A DNA stretch of 64,000 nucleotides from Ectocarpus siliculosus (taxonomy: Eukaryota > Sar > Phaeophyceae > Ectocarpales > Ectocarpaceae). The notes under the pieces were generated by a model, which worked only from the letters and a program-made list of their open reading frames with translations, was not told where the DNA came from and did no database searches. The stretch covers positions 70,042 through 134,041 of the forward strand of contig FN648540.1 in NCBI GenBank assembly GCA_000310025.1. The letters are read 5' to 3'. Below, one piece after another: positions 28,701-36,998 of this stretch; position 1 is the first letter of the stretch; the number at the start of each line of letters is the position of its first letter. The position numbers and the translations under genes were made by a program.

Positions 28701-31700
28701 CACTCGAGCCCTAATGAAAGATTGAACGGCGGTCAATACGGAACAAATATGGGGTCATTTGGGTTGATTCACGCTGACGTCGGGGGTGCTACACTGGCAG
28801 ACGGGATGCACATGGCAGTTGCCGTTGTCTTTACGCTGCGATAAGCCATGCCCAGCAGCGTGGAGCTGCACGTGGCTCCATGTATCTGTTGTTTCCGTTG
28901 CAGTTTGTCTCCACGTCCAACATCGTTCCGACACATGTTCAGAACGCCTTCTTCCCGATTCCGCAAGGCCAAGAAACAAAGTAGATGCCATAGACACTAA
29001 ACAACCTAGCTGGCAGCACAGAAAGAACAAAGTAGATGCGAGAGAGACACTGAATCCGAGAGTGACAGAGACGCCTAGGCCCCACTGATCTGCTCGCTCT
29101 GGCGACTAGTTCCAATCCTATCAATAACGGGTTGGTGGAGGATCACCGCACACACCAATATATAAAAAGAAAACGGCATCCGCATTCCGCTGAACCAGGG
29201 AGGGGGGGGGGGTGTTGTTCATCAACATTGGTGTTCATCTTTAACCGACGACGTCAACCCTGCTCCACGCCATGGTGAAAAACTTTCATTTGCGATGGTA
29301 CAACCATTTGCCAACATATATGTATCACCCACGGCACAAACACAAACGGTCTCGTGACGTCACTGACGACGAAGAGATATGCCATGGCCGTACCTGTTCT
29401 TCGATCCCCCCGGGGGGCCTTAGGAAGACATCGCCGGTATAGACCGGCTCGTCGTTCTCTTGGCGCTGTTTCAATAGATCCTCGTCCAACACGAATACAT
29501 GCACGTCAGGATTTCCCTGGGCTTTGGTCACGACCTGCGACGATAGCAAAGCGGCACCCATTGACACCGGTTCTGTACATCGAGCAAAAGGAACCACGTC
29601 CCCTTCAAACATGGTCAGCTTCATGGTATTTTCTTCCGCGCGAGTCTTACCTGAATACGGGATCCGATATAAAATCCGGCCTCGAGCGCACCCACGCCAA
29701 ACTTCGAAATTTCTCCGGAGCTGCAGCTCACAAGGCAATGGCCGATCGAGGAAACAGCGTACGACGGGAACGACCATCGGAAGACCGTAAGAGACCGTTC
29801 GACTACGTGTTGATGTAGTAGTGCAAGAGTACACTCTTCTACGCTCTGCTGCCGTGGCACGCGGTATCAGACTACCTAACTTCACAACAACGGGTCGAAA
29901 AAAACTGCTATGGGTACGCGGAATCAGCGCTACGCTGCCTGTGTGTCTCACTTTTCAACATTTCACACCACCTCACCCGATTGCACGCATGCCCTGCCGT
30001 ACTGAAGACGTAGAAGATCCTCCACCTGTTGCCGTGGGGCCTTGCATTCCCCGTGCTTCCTGCGGTGACCAATCAATCCGTTGGAGAGTCGTTCTGTATT
30101 AACAGTCACGCTTGTTTGGCGTAACAAAGCTACAAGGCAGGGCTAGAGCGATCTAAAGAGTTGGCGCACGTTTTCACGCAGGCAAAGCCACATGCGGGAG
30201 ACGCGCGTGTATGCCACATCAACAGGATGCTACTTCGGAGGTACCCGGCGCAAGAAACAAGCTTGTCGTATGCTACGGCGTAAACACATGTGCATCCAAA
30301 TACTGGACTGCCAACAGTCGTGTGTGTTTTCGTCATATTTGTTTTTCGACAGTTCCCCCATTTTTCGTGGTGAGACGTGACTACACGTGTTTCAGCGTAG
30401 GTCGTGTACAGCACTGTGTTTACAGTTTTCAGTGTATGTTTTCGTACAACTACAACTATCCAAGGTCACACAGGAGGTGTAAACACCGTATGTTTTCTTC
30501 TATATTTGATTTTTCGTGCCCCACCTTCCTCCTGCGATGCGTCCTGCATTTTATTTTCATCGCGAGAAGGGTTCAGCCGTCTCTTTCCCTCGTCAACGGT
30601 GCTAACGTCAAAGGTTTGCTACTCACGAGCTTTTCACATTTTTTCCTTTCACCTGCAACCTTGTAATTTTCACCCCATGGGGATTCGAACTCATGACTCT
30701 GCCACTAGCGGTTTAGAGGTTACCACCAGACCACCGGGGCGATGTCGTCTATGCGCTCCATATTCCTGACTCTTCCACAGATTTCTCCTCGCGAATTTGA
30801 GTTACAACCTACCATGTTGAGAGCGTACGTAGCAAAATCTTCAAGGCCCTTCGCGTGCATTCCGCAACCGTTATCCCGGACCACTAGGAAGCTCGTGCTC
30901 TTCCCGTTCAGGACAACCTCCACTTCCACCTTCCTCTCAGCGTTTCCACGAGTTGCCTTTTCAAAACACGGGGCACAAGCATCGAGTGGGTAGAAAAGCC
31001 AAGTTCGAACACGAGCGGGGCAGAAACGCAGAGGTATCTCCTACTCTTCTTGTGACTACTGCGTGGCAGGTGCCAAAAAAACGCGTTTCTGGCTCAACGG
31101 CTGTACGATACAACCCTCTCCTCTCTGCATTACGTCCGTATTTCCCAGCCTCGGGAACAGGAAAGCACTGTCGAATGTATGAACGCTTACCAACTCTTCG
31201 TCATTCAGACCTGAATCGAATTGTCAATAAGTTCCGCCACACCGTCGTCTATCCTGTTCAAGTGGGAAGCTCCAGCACCGAGAAGGGTGCCTATATGCGG
31301 CGAAAACCCGATCGCCATCTTCGCCGGCACTTCCAGCCTGTTCTTGCAAGGGAAGATCGAGAAAACACGGCGTCGGTTGCCCAGGTGCATGTAGTAACAA
31401 CATAAAACAGCACCTGTGATAGGCTCTTACCCTATCCCCTATTGTGCTACCCACGTGCGAACCAAATTCAATCATCAGTTGGGCAGCATTCCTGAGGATA
31501 CATCAAAATGTTCCCAGGGTCAAAGTCACAGCAGATGTTTGCGGCGAGGATATGTGGTAAGGGTTGCTGAAATATGTCGTTACTACCCCAAAGGTGGTAC
31601 GCAGCAACAGGTGAGAGTGGCGTCATTGTGGTCTACAATGAACAGTCATGGGTTCCAATTGAGAATGGCCTCGCTGCCTTCCAACGAAAGGGCGGTTGCG

Positions 31701-33084
31701 ACAAATTACCAGCAGAAATCCTTTCGTCCTGGCGACGCATGTTGAAGGGGGTTTTGAGTACGAACAGAACACGGTCAAACATTTTCAATCAAATTAGTAC
31801 GGCAGCATGATCGGTGCAACTGTGATGCACGTCACCATCGGCTATCGTCAGCGACAACGTCAGCAGAAAACGACCCGACATTCGAGAAATACCAACCTCT
31901 GTACGACTACGAAACAACTGTTGGGGGAATCCAGGCATCGACTGTGTGCACAGAGCTGCTACGATGCTGTGCATGTTTCGAAGAAGGTTGGTGTTCAAGA
32001 CGTCAAAGAAAATCATCACTTACCGTGCACCGATGTGGTCCAGCACCAAAAACGTGCGGTCGAGTTGTTTTTGGCCGCCGAGGTACTCGCCCGAAACCAT
32101 CGAACGGTAGACATCATCGGTGATGACACTTTTTCGGTCGGAGGTGGCGACCACGAACGATGCCTTCCCGTGACAACGGTTACGCATATGAGGCGACAGT
32201 TCGTTGATACGCCGATTGGTACAGCAGGTTCAAAGGAGGGATAGGGAACCCACCTCAACGGTTTTTGAAAACTGCGGGCAAAAAGTCAGTCAAGACTGGA
32301 ACAACGGACCAAAGCCCCCCAGGCGAGCACTAGATCTATTGACTTGCACGCGACTCAGCGACTGCCGCGCAATTGCATAGCAACTACTGGACATGTAGAA
32401 TGACGATCCGATTGTTCAACGCGCTACGGTGGTCAGAAACTTAACGCCCATGCTGAGAAAAACAACGTCCGTTAGCCTTTCTTTGCGACGACACCCTCAC
32501 AACAGAGAAAAAACTATTCAGGCCACTGGCACCCCCAGGATCCAGTGCCGGTCCCCTCGTAGGAAACAACCTCGTCGAAATGAGCCATATTTTCTTGACA
32601 TCCAAGGCAGAAACACAATCCGACCTTGACAGGAAATTCATTGTGTACATTAGTTCGGTCCACTCTCTTACTCGTGGTGGTGCTATCGGACGTATACAAT
32701 GATCCAATGATGTGCACACTGTACCGACGACAGAATCGCCACAACCCGTAGGTGATCAGGTTGTGACCGTCCTGTAGAAAGAGGTCAACACAACACGTAT
32801 ACTGCAGGCATATCGCTTAAGGCTAGGCAGGAAGAAGAGCGTTCGCTGAAATTGGTGCTCTTCAATTCATTTCAGTCGCACAGTTCCATCCAATTACTCC
32901 CCTTCTTTCGCTGTTTCATCTGTTTATCGACCGGATTCAGCCACGGTTTGCTCACCTCAATGGAATTTTTGAAGAACAGTTCTCGACAATGCTCCTTGAA
33001 ATCAGAAAATGTGGGGTACGAAGCGAGCGGAACGGTGACTACCCCTGGCTTCCGCTGGCCCTGTAGGTAAACCACGTCGTCCAT
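3016..33084 (-). CDS. SMCHD1: SMCHD1/GMI1-like chromatin ATPase with SMC hinge, ~49 exons (whole gene, 3' end unresolved)
   Basis: Non-canonical SMC-family protein: a GHKL ATPase at the N-terminus and an SMC hinge at the C-terminus. In animals SMCHD1 acts in X-inactivation and silencing; in plants GMI1 acts in DNA repair. I joined exons by frame, GT-AG borders and intron phase; coordinates are in the module entries below. About 6.4 kb of coding sequence is recognised (~2,130 codons), close to the ~2,000 residues of vertebrate SMCHD1, and the domain order is the same. The start is the ATG at 33084, which opens the ubiquitin-like domain. Unresolved parts: the link from exon 16 to 18 (24.0-22.6 kb), a segment near 16.5 kb, one around 14.6 kb, a short piece between 4147 and 3839, and everything after 3016, including the stop codon. 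Introns carry repeats and an assembly gap. Identity is very secure; exact borders are predictions. Confidence 0.9.
5176..6495 (-). CDS. SMCHD1: SMCHD1-like exons 41-44: coiled-coil linker
   Basis: Exons: 6495..6339 (SINFLFTSREKLLEDIRNAE), 6128..6021 (AAMIKELPPDSIAKIGYAD), 5715..5567 (EAEAKFVRETSYAFDG) and 5418..5176 (KRREDLKTMTRKQEVDYEEM, ending near HDIRCIAEIG). Exon 41 first completes the last beta-sandwich (LVVHSEGPLQLQMRSINFLF) and then turns into a heptad-type helix rich in E, L and R, the same switch seen before the hinge in SMCHD1. Exon 44 is strongly charged and ends in the first hinge strand. Phases 2-0, 0-0, 0-2 and 2-2 agree with both neighbours. The acceptor at 5715 was picked mainly on phase. 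Confidence 0.78.
7497..10528 (-). CDS. SMCHD1: SMCHD1-like exons 35-40: last Ig-like repeats before the coil
   Basis: Exons: 10528..10295 (LEVRLEDAAGNRASLTPGG), 10135..9891 (PLPTLLVWVDTENNIGFLP), 9630..9495 (AGSAMTLNVGTYTIR), 8479..8403 (YEEKRYEQPHSTEEVEMIM), 7951..7798 (LLENFEIRVVDRKDNVVGE) and 7676..7497 (GPVRMQIKAS, later GFRFKDVSLQ). Junctions 35-36-37 and 38-39-40-41 are phase-consistent. Exon 40 aligns over its length with the last Ig-like repeat of SMCHD1, where a GT-rich strand is followed by 'F-x-F-x-x-V-x-L'. The start of the 8479 exon and the 3' border of the 9630 exon are uncertain; the latter could use a GC donor. Confidence 0.77.
11248..13952 (-). CDS. SMCHD1: SMCHD1-like exons 29-34: Ig-like repeats
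   Basis: Exons: 13952..13757, 13548..13364, 13108..12971, 12676..12568, 12436..12318, 11505..11248. Phases run 0-1, 1-0, 0-0, 0-1, 1-0, 0-0 without a break. Readable strands include MNVSVVSATTTFPTPVVEW, PFSVRVLLGNRHW with IRNLNLQLLDQRG, VTAVRMRGKNVTCSWNNSKW, PGTVTVMTNGIGERGLQTT, FSRWVAVRGHTNEILGNLG and GGPGKVSLVIRKPRTV. These are alternating beta-strands with D-x-x-G turns. The acceptor chosen at 13108 lacks a good pyrimidine tract and is the weakest border here. In a rival frame of 12436..12318 a Gly-rich peptide is also open; the phase argument decides for the frame given. Confidence 0.78.
14426..15993 (-). CDS. SMCHD1: SMCHD1-like exons 25-28: Ig-like beta-sandwich repeats
   Basis: Exons: 15993..15781 (71 codons; GVPKFTVKLLDASENAC), 15498..15358 (47 codons; RIHFEIRVVVDKIPQDLKG), 14906..14742 (55 codons; PVDLKLGVFDSWGNQTKP) and 14546..14426 (RNVLLFGIQTLVTVSVREL). 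The first three are symmetric phase 0-0 exons with strong pyrimidine tracts and GTAAGT, GTATGC or GTGCGC donors. The pattern 'short strand, D-x-x-G-N, long strand' is the signature of the bacterial-Ig-like repeats filling the middle of SMCHD1 and plant GMI1. The fourth exon starts in phase 2, so an additional short exon between 14742 and 14546 is expected. Confidence 0.78.
16816..22604 (-). CDS. SMCHD1: SMCHD1-like exons 18-23: linker and first Ig-like segments
   Basis: Exons: 22604..22494 (NREWNRAMDAGKKLLPKRM then VNGDPLPDHI, matching the SMCHD1 helix before the Ig repeats), 21967..21861 (VLNEFTVHLQQ, then PRGENPVK), 21691..21625 (GEPASSTLCAVSVQILDGLD), 20209..20114 (ALPSAGKVYTVNVTSF), 17252..17156 (SSGYAHIVYVPHK) and 16940..16816 (EYRITARPGNPVKCILEGD). 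The last three are phase-compatible (0-0, 0-1, 1-0). The 21691 exon does not fit the phase of its upstream neighbour, so a small exon is probably missing or a border is wrong. The 2.9-kb intron between 20114 and 17252 contains the foldback elements and the N gap. A further coding segment near 16480-16600 (VYNTTATIREEPYKDTGNR) is likely but has no resolved borders. Confidence 0.7.
18318..18970. repeat. Long inverted-repeat (foldback) element interrupted by assembly gap
   Basis: The left arm, from about 18318 to 18580, reappears reverse-complemented from about 18712 to 18970. It includes the segment reading GGTACTCGAACATCCAGCGC on the left and its complement near 18890-18915, and the inner segment around GAGTGCCCACTTCTGTCCGAC. 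Arms are roughly 90% identical by eye. The right arm has a short inner extension (18681-18711) with no partner on the left, so the true centre is hidden in the gap. It lies in the intron between SMCHD1-like exons 21 and 22. No transposase frame is seen, so it is either a MITE/foldback element or the ends of a larger deleted transposon. Target duplications could not be confirmed. Confidence 0.85.
18581..18680. other. Assembly gap of exactly 100 N
   Basis: Run of 100 undetermined bases, the conventional placeholder for a gap of unknown size. It sits at the centre of the inverted repeat above, as expected when a hairpin stops sequencing or collapses an assembly. Confidence 0.99.
19050..19322. 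repeat. Second foldback element (~270 bp imperfect palindrome)
   Basis: It begins GCACCACTTTGAGCGTGTG and ends with the near-complement CACACGCTCGAAGTGGTGCC. Matching continues inward through the GGGCGTGATAATTGTGTT / AACACAACTGTCACGCCCC pair to a GC-rich, A-rich centre near 19185-19215. Reading frames on both strands are therefore similar to each other, which is a repeat effect and not evidence of a gene. Non-autonomous MITE-like element in the same intron as the first foldback. Confidence 0.85.
20390..20650. repeat. Short tandem satellite, ~45-bp unit with internal palindrome
   Basis: Four to five diverged units each carry AGTTGTCTGCAGGCAACTAG (or a variant) followed by GTGCGCACGATTCTGGAAGAGT. 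The first block is itself an inverted repeat centred on CTGCAG, so every unit can form a small hairpin. Units decay to the right. Intronic in the SMCHD1-like gene. Confidence 0.85.
24064..28710 (-). CDS. SMCHD1: SMCHD1-like exons 8-16: transducer (S5-like) region
   Basis: Exons: 28710..28606, 28089..27995, 27343..27182, 26116..26071, 25909..25743, 25587..25479, 25129..25022, 24498..24316, 24141..24064. Every junction keeps phase. Landmarks in the family order are: REPEMDHFTYIVLSL (exon 8), ELASIYHYYLHPED (exon 9), NSFAFRME joined to GLIHYYPF across exons 11-12, IEVFWEGRLVP (exon 12), KGMLFFDWDFPISNNKL (exon 13), TDFANWLIDCH (exon 14) and KYDKEFHFREP with VYGTINFFEEK (exon 15). This segment couples ATP hydrolysis to dimer movement in GHKL proteins. 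Exon 10 holds a Gly/Asn-rich low-complexity insertion before TAVTLTFKQ. Exon 16 (RWPKEVYGNTDPAKG) is the least similar but fits both splice sites and phase. Confidence 0.88.
29394..31337 (-). CDS. SMCHD1: SMCHD1-like exons 3-7: GHKL ATPase core
   Basis: Exons: 31337..31211, 30956..30813, 30059..29977, 29720..29651, 29534..29394, all in phase. Exon 3 has the N-box helix (DDGVAELIDNSIQ) with the glutamate/asparagine pair that in GHKL proteins activates water and holds magnesium. Exon 4 has the G1 motif (VVRDNGCGM), whose aspartate contacts adenine. Exon 5 encodes a Gly/Ser/Thr-rich ATP-lid insertion without obvious fold. Exon 6 carries the G2-like motif (SKFGVGALEAGFYIG), equivalent to YFGVGGKQAVFF in SMCHD1. 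Exon 7 (VVTKAQGNPDVHVFVL) matches the strand after the lid. All residues expected for ATP binding are present, so I infer an active ATPase. Exon 3 start is fixed by phase: the acceptor at AACAG|G, rather than one five bases upstream, keeps frame with exon 2. Confidence 0.9.
30671..30744 (-). repeat. tRNA-derived (SINE-like) sequence, copy 1
   Basis: On the minus strand the segment starts TCGCCCCGGTGGTCTGGTGG (A-box-like) and ends with a B box AGTTCGAATCC. The 5' GCCCC can pair with GGGGT at the 3' end, a relic acceptor stem. D and anticodon arms are degenerate, so this is not a working tRNA. It shares its head with the copy at 56.0 kb, which argues for a dispersed Pol III retroposon. It lies in the intron between SMCHD1-like exons 4 and 5. 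Confidence 0.6.
32024..33084 (-). CDS. SMCHD1: SMCHD1-like exons 1-2: N-terminal ubiquitin-like domain
   Basis: Exon 1 is 33084..32956 (43 codons, starts MDDVVYLQGQ, ends at a GTGAGC donor, phase 0). Exon 2 is 32163..32024 (phase 0 to 2; includes SFVVATSDRKSVITDD and ends at GTAAGT). Together they give the beta-grasp pattern that precedes the ATPase in SMCHD1: a first strand, a helix rich in charged residues (SDFKEHCRELFF), then a strand resembling the FVITTTSRKEI strand of the animal protein. The ATG at 33084 is taken as the start because the fold begins directly after it; an upstream 5' exon cannot be excluded. Exon 2 coordinates were calibrated on the stop codon of the overlapping open frame. 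Confidence 0.82.
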
Positions 33085-34677
33085 CCCGCCAACACCACGT
33101 CGAACTCCTGATGACAGGTGGCACATTGGCACAGTGAAATTTTGGTATCTGCAGCCCAGCGCCAAAAACAAATTACTCAACGGCTGTTATTCGTTTGTGG
33201 TCTGAAACGGGAGCAACGGTCGATGTTGACTATTTCGACGGCTGAAGTGTGGCTAAAAGAAATTGGGTCGGTTTCGGACGACCAAACTATACCGCCTATA
33301 CGTCTCAGTTTCTCCGTCATCAACCATTATTTTTGTCGGCCGGTTTGTGCTCAAGGACGTACCATGGTGTGGCGATGAAGAACGCGCGAGACGAGGTGCT
33401 AGAAATTTGTCGGAACCGTGAATAGCATATTGTACCCAATCAGACAACGACCCTACAATCAGAGCAAATGATAGACGCAGATGATCAGTGTTGCTGACGC
33501 ATGCGTGTCTATCCGCGCGTTCTGTGAGAAATGTCACACGTACTACTCACCCGAAACGGGCTGCCTCTCCCCACAGCATGGTCTACAGCCAGCCCTACTC
33601 AGCTAGCTCACTCCAAGATTATCCCTGTTGTTCCCTACTCAGTTGGAGTACATGTAGGGTTCAGAGCCACCGGAAGCCGTCAATGGAATCCAGGGCTGTT
33701 TGCAGTGGTCTAGAGTACTGTATGTAACCTGTAGTCTGCATTCGGTTGTCTTCCCCTCGCTCGGATTACTGTAATTTTCATCCTCGAATGTCGAACACCT
33801 CAACCGCAAAGTCACAACATGCGGCACGACAACGGCACAGAGTAAGTAGTACAGCCGGCTTGTACGGTTTCAAGGAGATGGGTATACCGAAAAAGGTATG
33901 TAAGTCTACATGTCTTCACTACAAGTACATTGTACACAGCATCATTAGTCCTTCGTCCAGACTACATATCATCAAGGTATGCAAGAGACGGATTCTCCTG
34001 GCTGGGCTCCAAACACCCCAGCACCGAATGATGGTGGTGGTTGAATGTTTGTTTCTTGATGGACGGGACACTGCACCGCTTTCAAAAATGAACCGCAAAC
34101 ATCCGTGTCGTGCTGTAGTGCCGCAACGACGCCGAGCCTTTCTGCACTCACCTTGACAACCTCGTGCACGGTAGGCGCGAAGTTTGTCGCCTCCGTTGCG
34201 TCCTCCCGCGATGTGCCGCCGAACGGTGTAGACTACTTTAATAGACGAGGTTGGCGATGGTCATGTTGTGCGAGACGTGCAGCGACAGGCGACAAGACTT
34301 GGCAGTGAGCCACACTCGCGACCTCTTCTGTTGGGCCCTTCCGAGAAGCGGCGTGGTCTCCTCGGTCGAAAGAGACGAAACGGCTACACGGTAACACGGT
34401 AAGAGCGGCGCAATCTCCTCGCTGAAATGAATGATGGAAACAAGACGTACTGCTGTATGTAGACATCTCCAGAAATTACCCCGCGGTCCGGACGGGTCCA
34501 ATTAATTGGTCAACTGGTCCAAAGAGAGGCCGAACGTTTTCGCCCACTCTCAACATCTGTCGCTGCACCTCTCGCACAATCACAAAAGCGTACATCCTGC
34601 TCCCCGATTCAACTTCGTAACAACCTTTAGTGCCATAGAGGCCAGCAGGAGCAACCACGCCGGAGGAGCGAGGTGCA

Positions 34678-34795
34678 TATCATTTTATTTTCATTTATTT
34701 CTCTTCTCCTTACGGTTTCCATTTTTATTTTTTTCTCCTTTTTTTCTCTTTTTTATTTTTTTTTCTCACTTTTTTTTCTCTCTTTTTCTGTGTCA
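34678..34795 (+). repeat. T-rich pyrimidine tract
   Basis: About 115 bases of almost pure T/C (blocks of TTTTTATTTTTTTC type) on the plus strand. Low-complexity sequence; open frames across it encode only F/L/S runs. Confidence 0.9.
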
Positions 34796-35114
34796 GATGG
34801 CCTTGTCTCTGCTTGCGTTGTTAAGTACCAAGATTGAACCAAGGGAGTGTACCTCTTTCTCTCCGGCCCATGATAGATAGTGACTGCTAATCTCAGTTGA
34901 TACCTCGCATAGCGCGAAGAGGGAGCGGAGGATCCCAGAATATCTGTCGTTGATTTCTATTGACTTGCGGACCCCTCGGGGCCAGTTTATTTGAGTGTAC
35001 CTTTTTAGGGTAAGTTAACCTGTGACCACGGGAATCGACCGCGTCGAGTGTTAGATCAGTACGGACATACGAAGGCACTGGGTAGAGAGAGATCGGAACG
35101 GTTTTTAATGTGAA

Positions 35115-35147
35115 GACAACAACAACAACAACAACAACAACAACAGC
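35115..35147. repeat. (ACA)n microsatellite
   Basis: About ten ACA/ACAACA units in an uninterrupted run, then CAGCACA. Simple tandem repeat with no coding context. Confidence 0.9.
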
Positions 35148-35644
35148 ACAATTAATTGTGCGGCTCTTCCTCGCTCCCGTTTTGCGTCGCCTTGACGTCA
35201 ATAAGAACGCGTGTTCCTTTTGAGGAAGCCATTCAGCATGGGGTCTCAAGCAATTTATTCAGCCTGCGCGCCGCGCGCCTTCGATATGTGACGGTCGACG
35301 GCAGGTCGGAGGTCGACACGGACACAAGGACATCAACAGCGGAGAAGTCAGAACCGGTTCTCGAGTTGCCGAACGGGTCCGATAAATTCGCGCCGCTCTC
35401 CACAGGCCGCGCCGCGAGCACATTTCAAACATCAAACTCAACTACTTCCTCTTTCTCGCACACAGACGCAGAACAAGCACAGGCGCTCTAAGACCCCCAT
35501 GCCGCATGGCGCAAGCAGTGAGAATCGAAGGTGTGAGTTTAAGAGTATTTCGCTGATACAGCTCTTCACAGATTGTGGACGCGCACTGCCGGGTGAGAAA
35601 AAATAGAAACAGATCGAAGGCGGCACACAAGGAGAGATATGTAG

Positions 35645-35647
<3 letters not shown>

Positions 35648-35684
<37 letters not shown>
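35648..35684. repeat. (GA)n microsatellite
   Basis: About 18 perfect GA dinucleotides. Antisense open frames read as serine-leucine runs and are not genes. Confidence 0.95.
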
Positions 35685-35686
<2 letters not shown>

Positions 35687-36389
35687 CCTCGCGGCACCAA
35701 CAGCCATGAACCAGTGGGCACACAGAAGTGCAGCATGCCAGGTGCCCATAATTTTGGGTGGAGTCGCTATATTGTAGAGAAGTGGTTTTCCTGTCCAGCG
35801 TCCATCAGCGATTGCGCCGCGCATTGAACCGAAAAGAGCTGGAGGCTATTTATTCCACCGGACTTATGCTTCAGACGGGCTGGAGTTGTTTTCCCGTCTG
35901 CTTTCTGTGTCCCTTGCGTCGTGAGACGAGGGGTGGTGCGAGCCACAGCGATACTGTGTAAGCACCGATGCTGCTAAAGACTATACATAGTCTATGGCTT
36001 CATCTTCAACAACCCAACGTGCAGAGAGCTGCCTCGCTCTGGTGGAGAAATTCTGGAGAGAGAGGTGGTAAGAAAATGTGGCAAGGTGGGCGTCGGGATA
36101 CTGACTTTTTGCCCATTCACGTGCGTGCATGATGCGTCATTCTGGGCAGAGCACCCATAAATAGGGCAATTTTTTTGTAAGACACGGAAGAGCTTCCAAC
36201 AATTATCTGTGTTTTAGAGTGGTAGAGCCGGGTAGATGCCTAACTCCCACCAATCACCCGTCGAGTTTGTAAGACATTTTGTAAGACAGAGACAGATGAT
36301 TGGGCGATGGGCACGACGCTCTCGGCAGAATCATTGAAATCCTCTCGCACAGCAGCACCATACACATCACGTAGACAACATACGATACA

Positions 36390-36960
36390 ACCAGCACAGC
36401 AGCATACGGGCTGCTGTAGGCCAAGGGCAGCCAAAGGCATACATCATGGGAGGCGTTGGGTGGGACTCTTGCTGTCCGTTGCCTGCTGTCGGCAGCACAA
36501 GCGAGTGAGGACGCAGTTCAATCCGCGGTCCGTCTGCATCACCCTCAACCTACCGATCTTTGGAGCTTCCCGCACAGACGCATCCCCACAACAGAGAAAA
36601 CGAGGCCTACAAACTGCTGTAGGCCAAGGCCGGCCAAAGGCACACATAATGGCTGGCGTCGGAAGCTATTTTTAGACCCCAAGGCCTACTGCTAGCAGCG
36701 TAAGCGAGGGAACATGCGAGTGCACACAAGTCAGATCTCTGTCTGCTGTCTCTTCGTCTGCCGGCCGATCTTTGCTTCCACAACAGACGCACCTCAGAAA
36801 CGGAGACAAGTGAGACGTACACAGCGCTGTAAGCCACGGGCGGCCAAATACGCATCGTGGGCCCAATTTTAGAGCCTGTTACCCTCTGCTAGTAGCGAAA
36901 GCGAAGAAAGCAAGTGCGCGCCCATGCACAGCAGCAACAGCAGCGGCAGCAACAGCAAGC
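36390..36960. repeat. ~210-bp tandem repeat, about three diverged copies
   Basis: The marker CTGTAGGCCAAGGGCAGCCA at about 36413 recurs in diverged form near 36618 (CTGTAGGCCAAGGCCGGCCA) and 36829 (CTGTAAGCCACGGGCGGCCA). Spacing is 205-211 bases. Between markers a second shared block recurs (CGATCTTTG...CACAACAGA). Similar peptides appear on the minus strand in each copy, which reflects the repeat. Confidence 0.8.
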
Positions 36961-36998
36961 AGCAGCAGCAGTAGCAGCACTGCTGCCGCTGAGCTGAT
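36925..36998. repeat. CAG-rich low-complexity patch
   Basis: Imperfect CAGCAGCAACAGCAG / GCAGCAGCAGTAGCAG array of about 70 bases immediately after the 210-bp tandem repeat. Not within a supported reading frame. Confidence 0.8.

Noticed and set aside
30404-30769. 121-151 codon plus-strand ORFs near 30.2-30.8 kb
   Set aside because: They overlap the tRNA-like repeat and exon 4 of the SMCHD1-like gene antisense and show no domain.
35438-35824. Minus-strand ORF with LSLSLS tract and apparent membrane segment
   Set aside because: The tract is the (GA)n microsatellite and the rest has no family or splice support.
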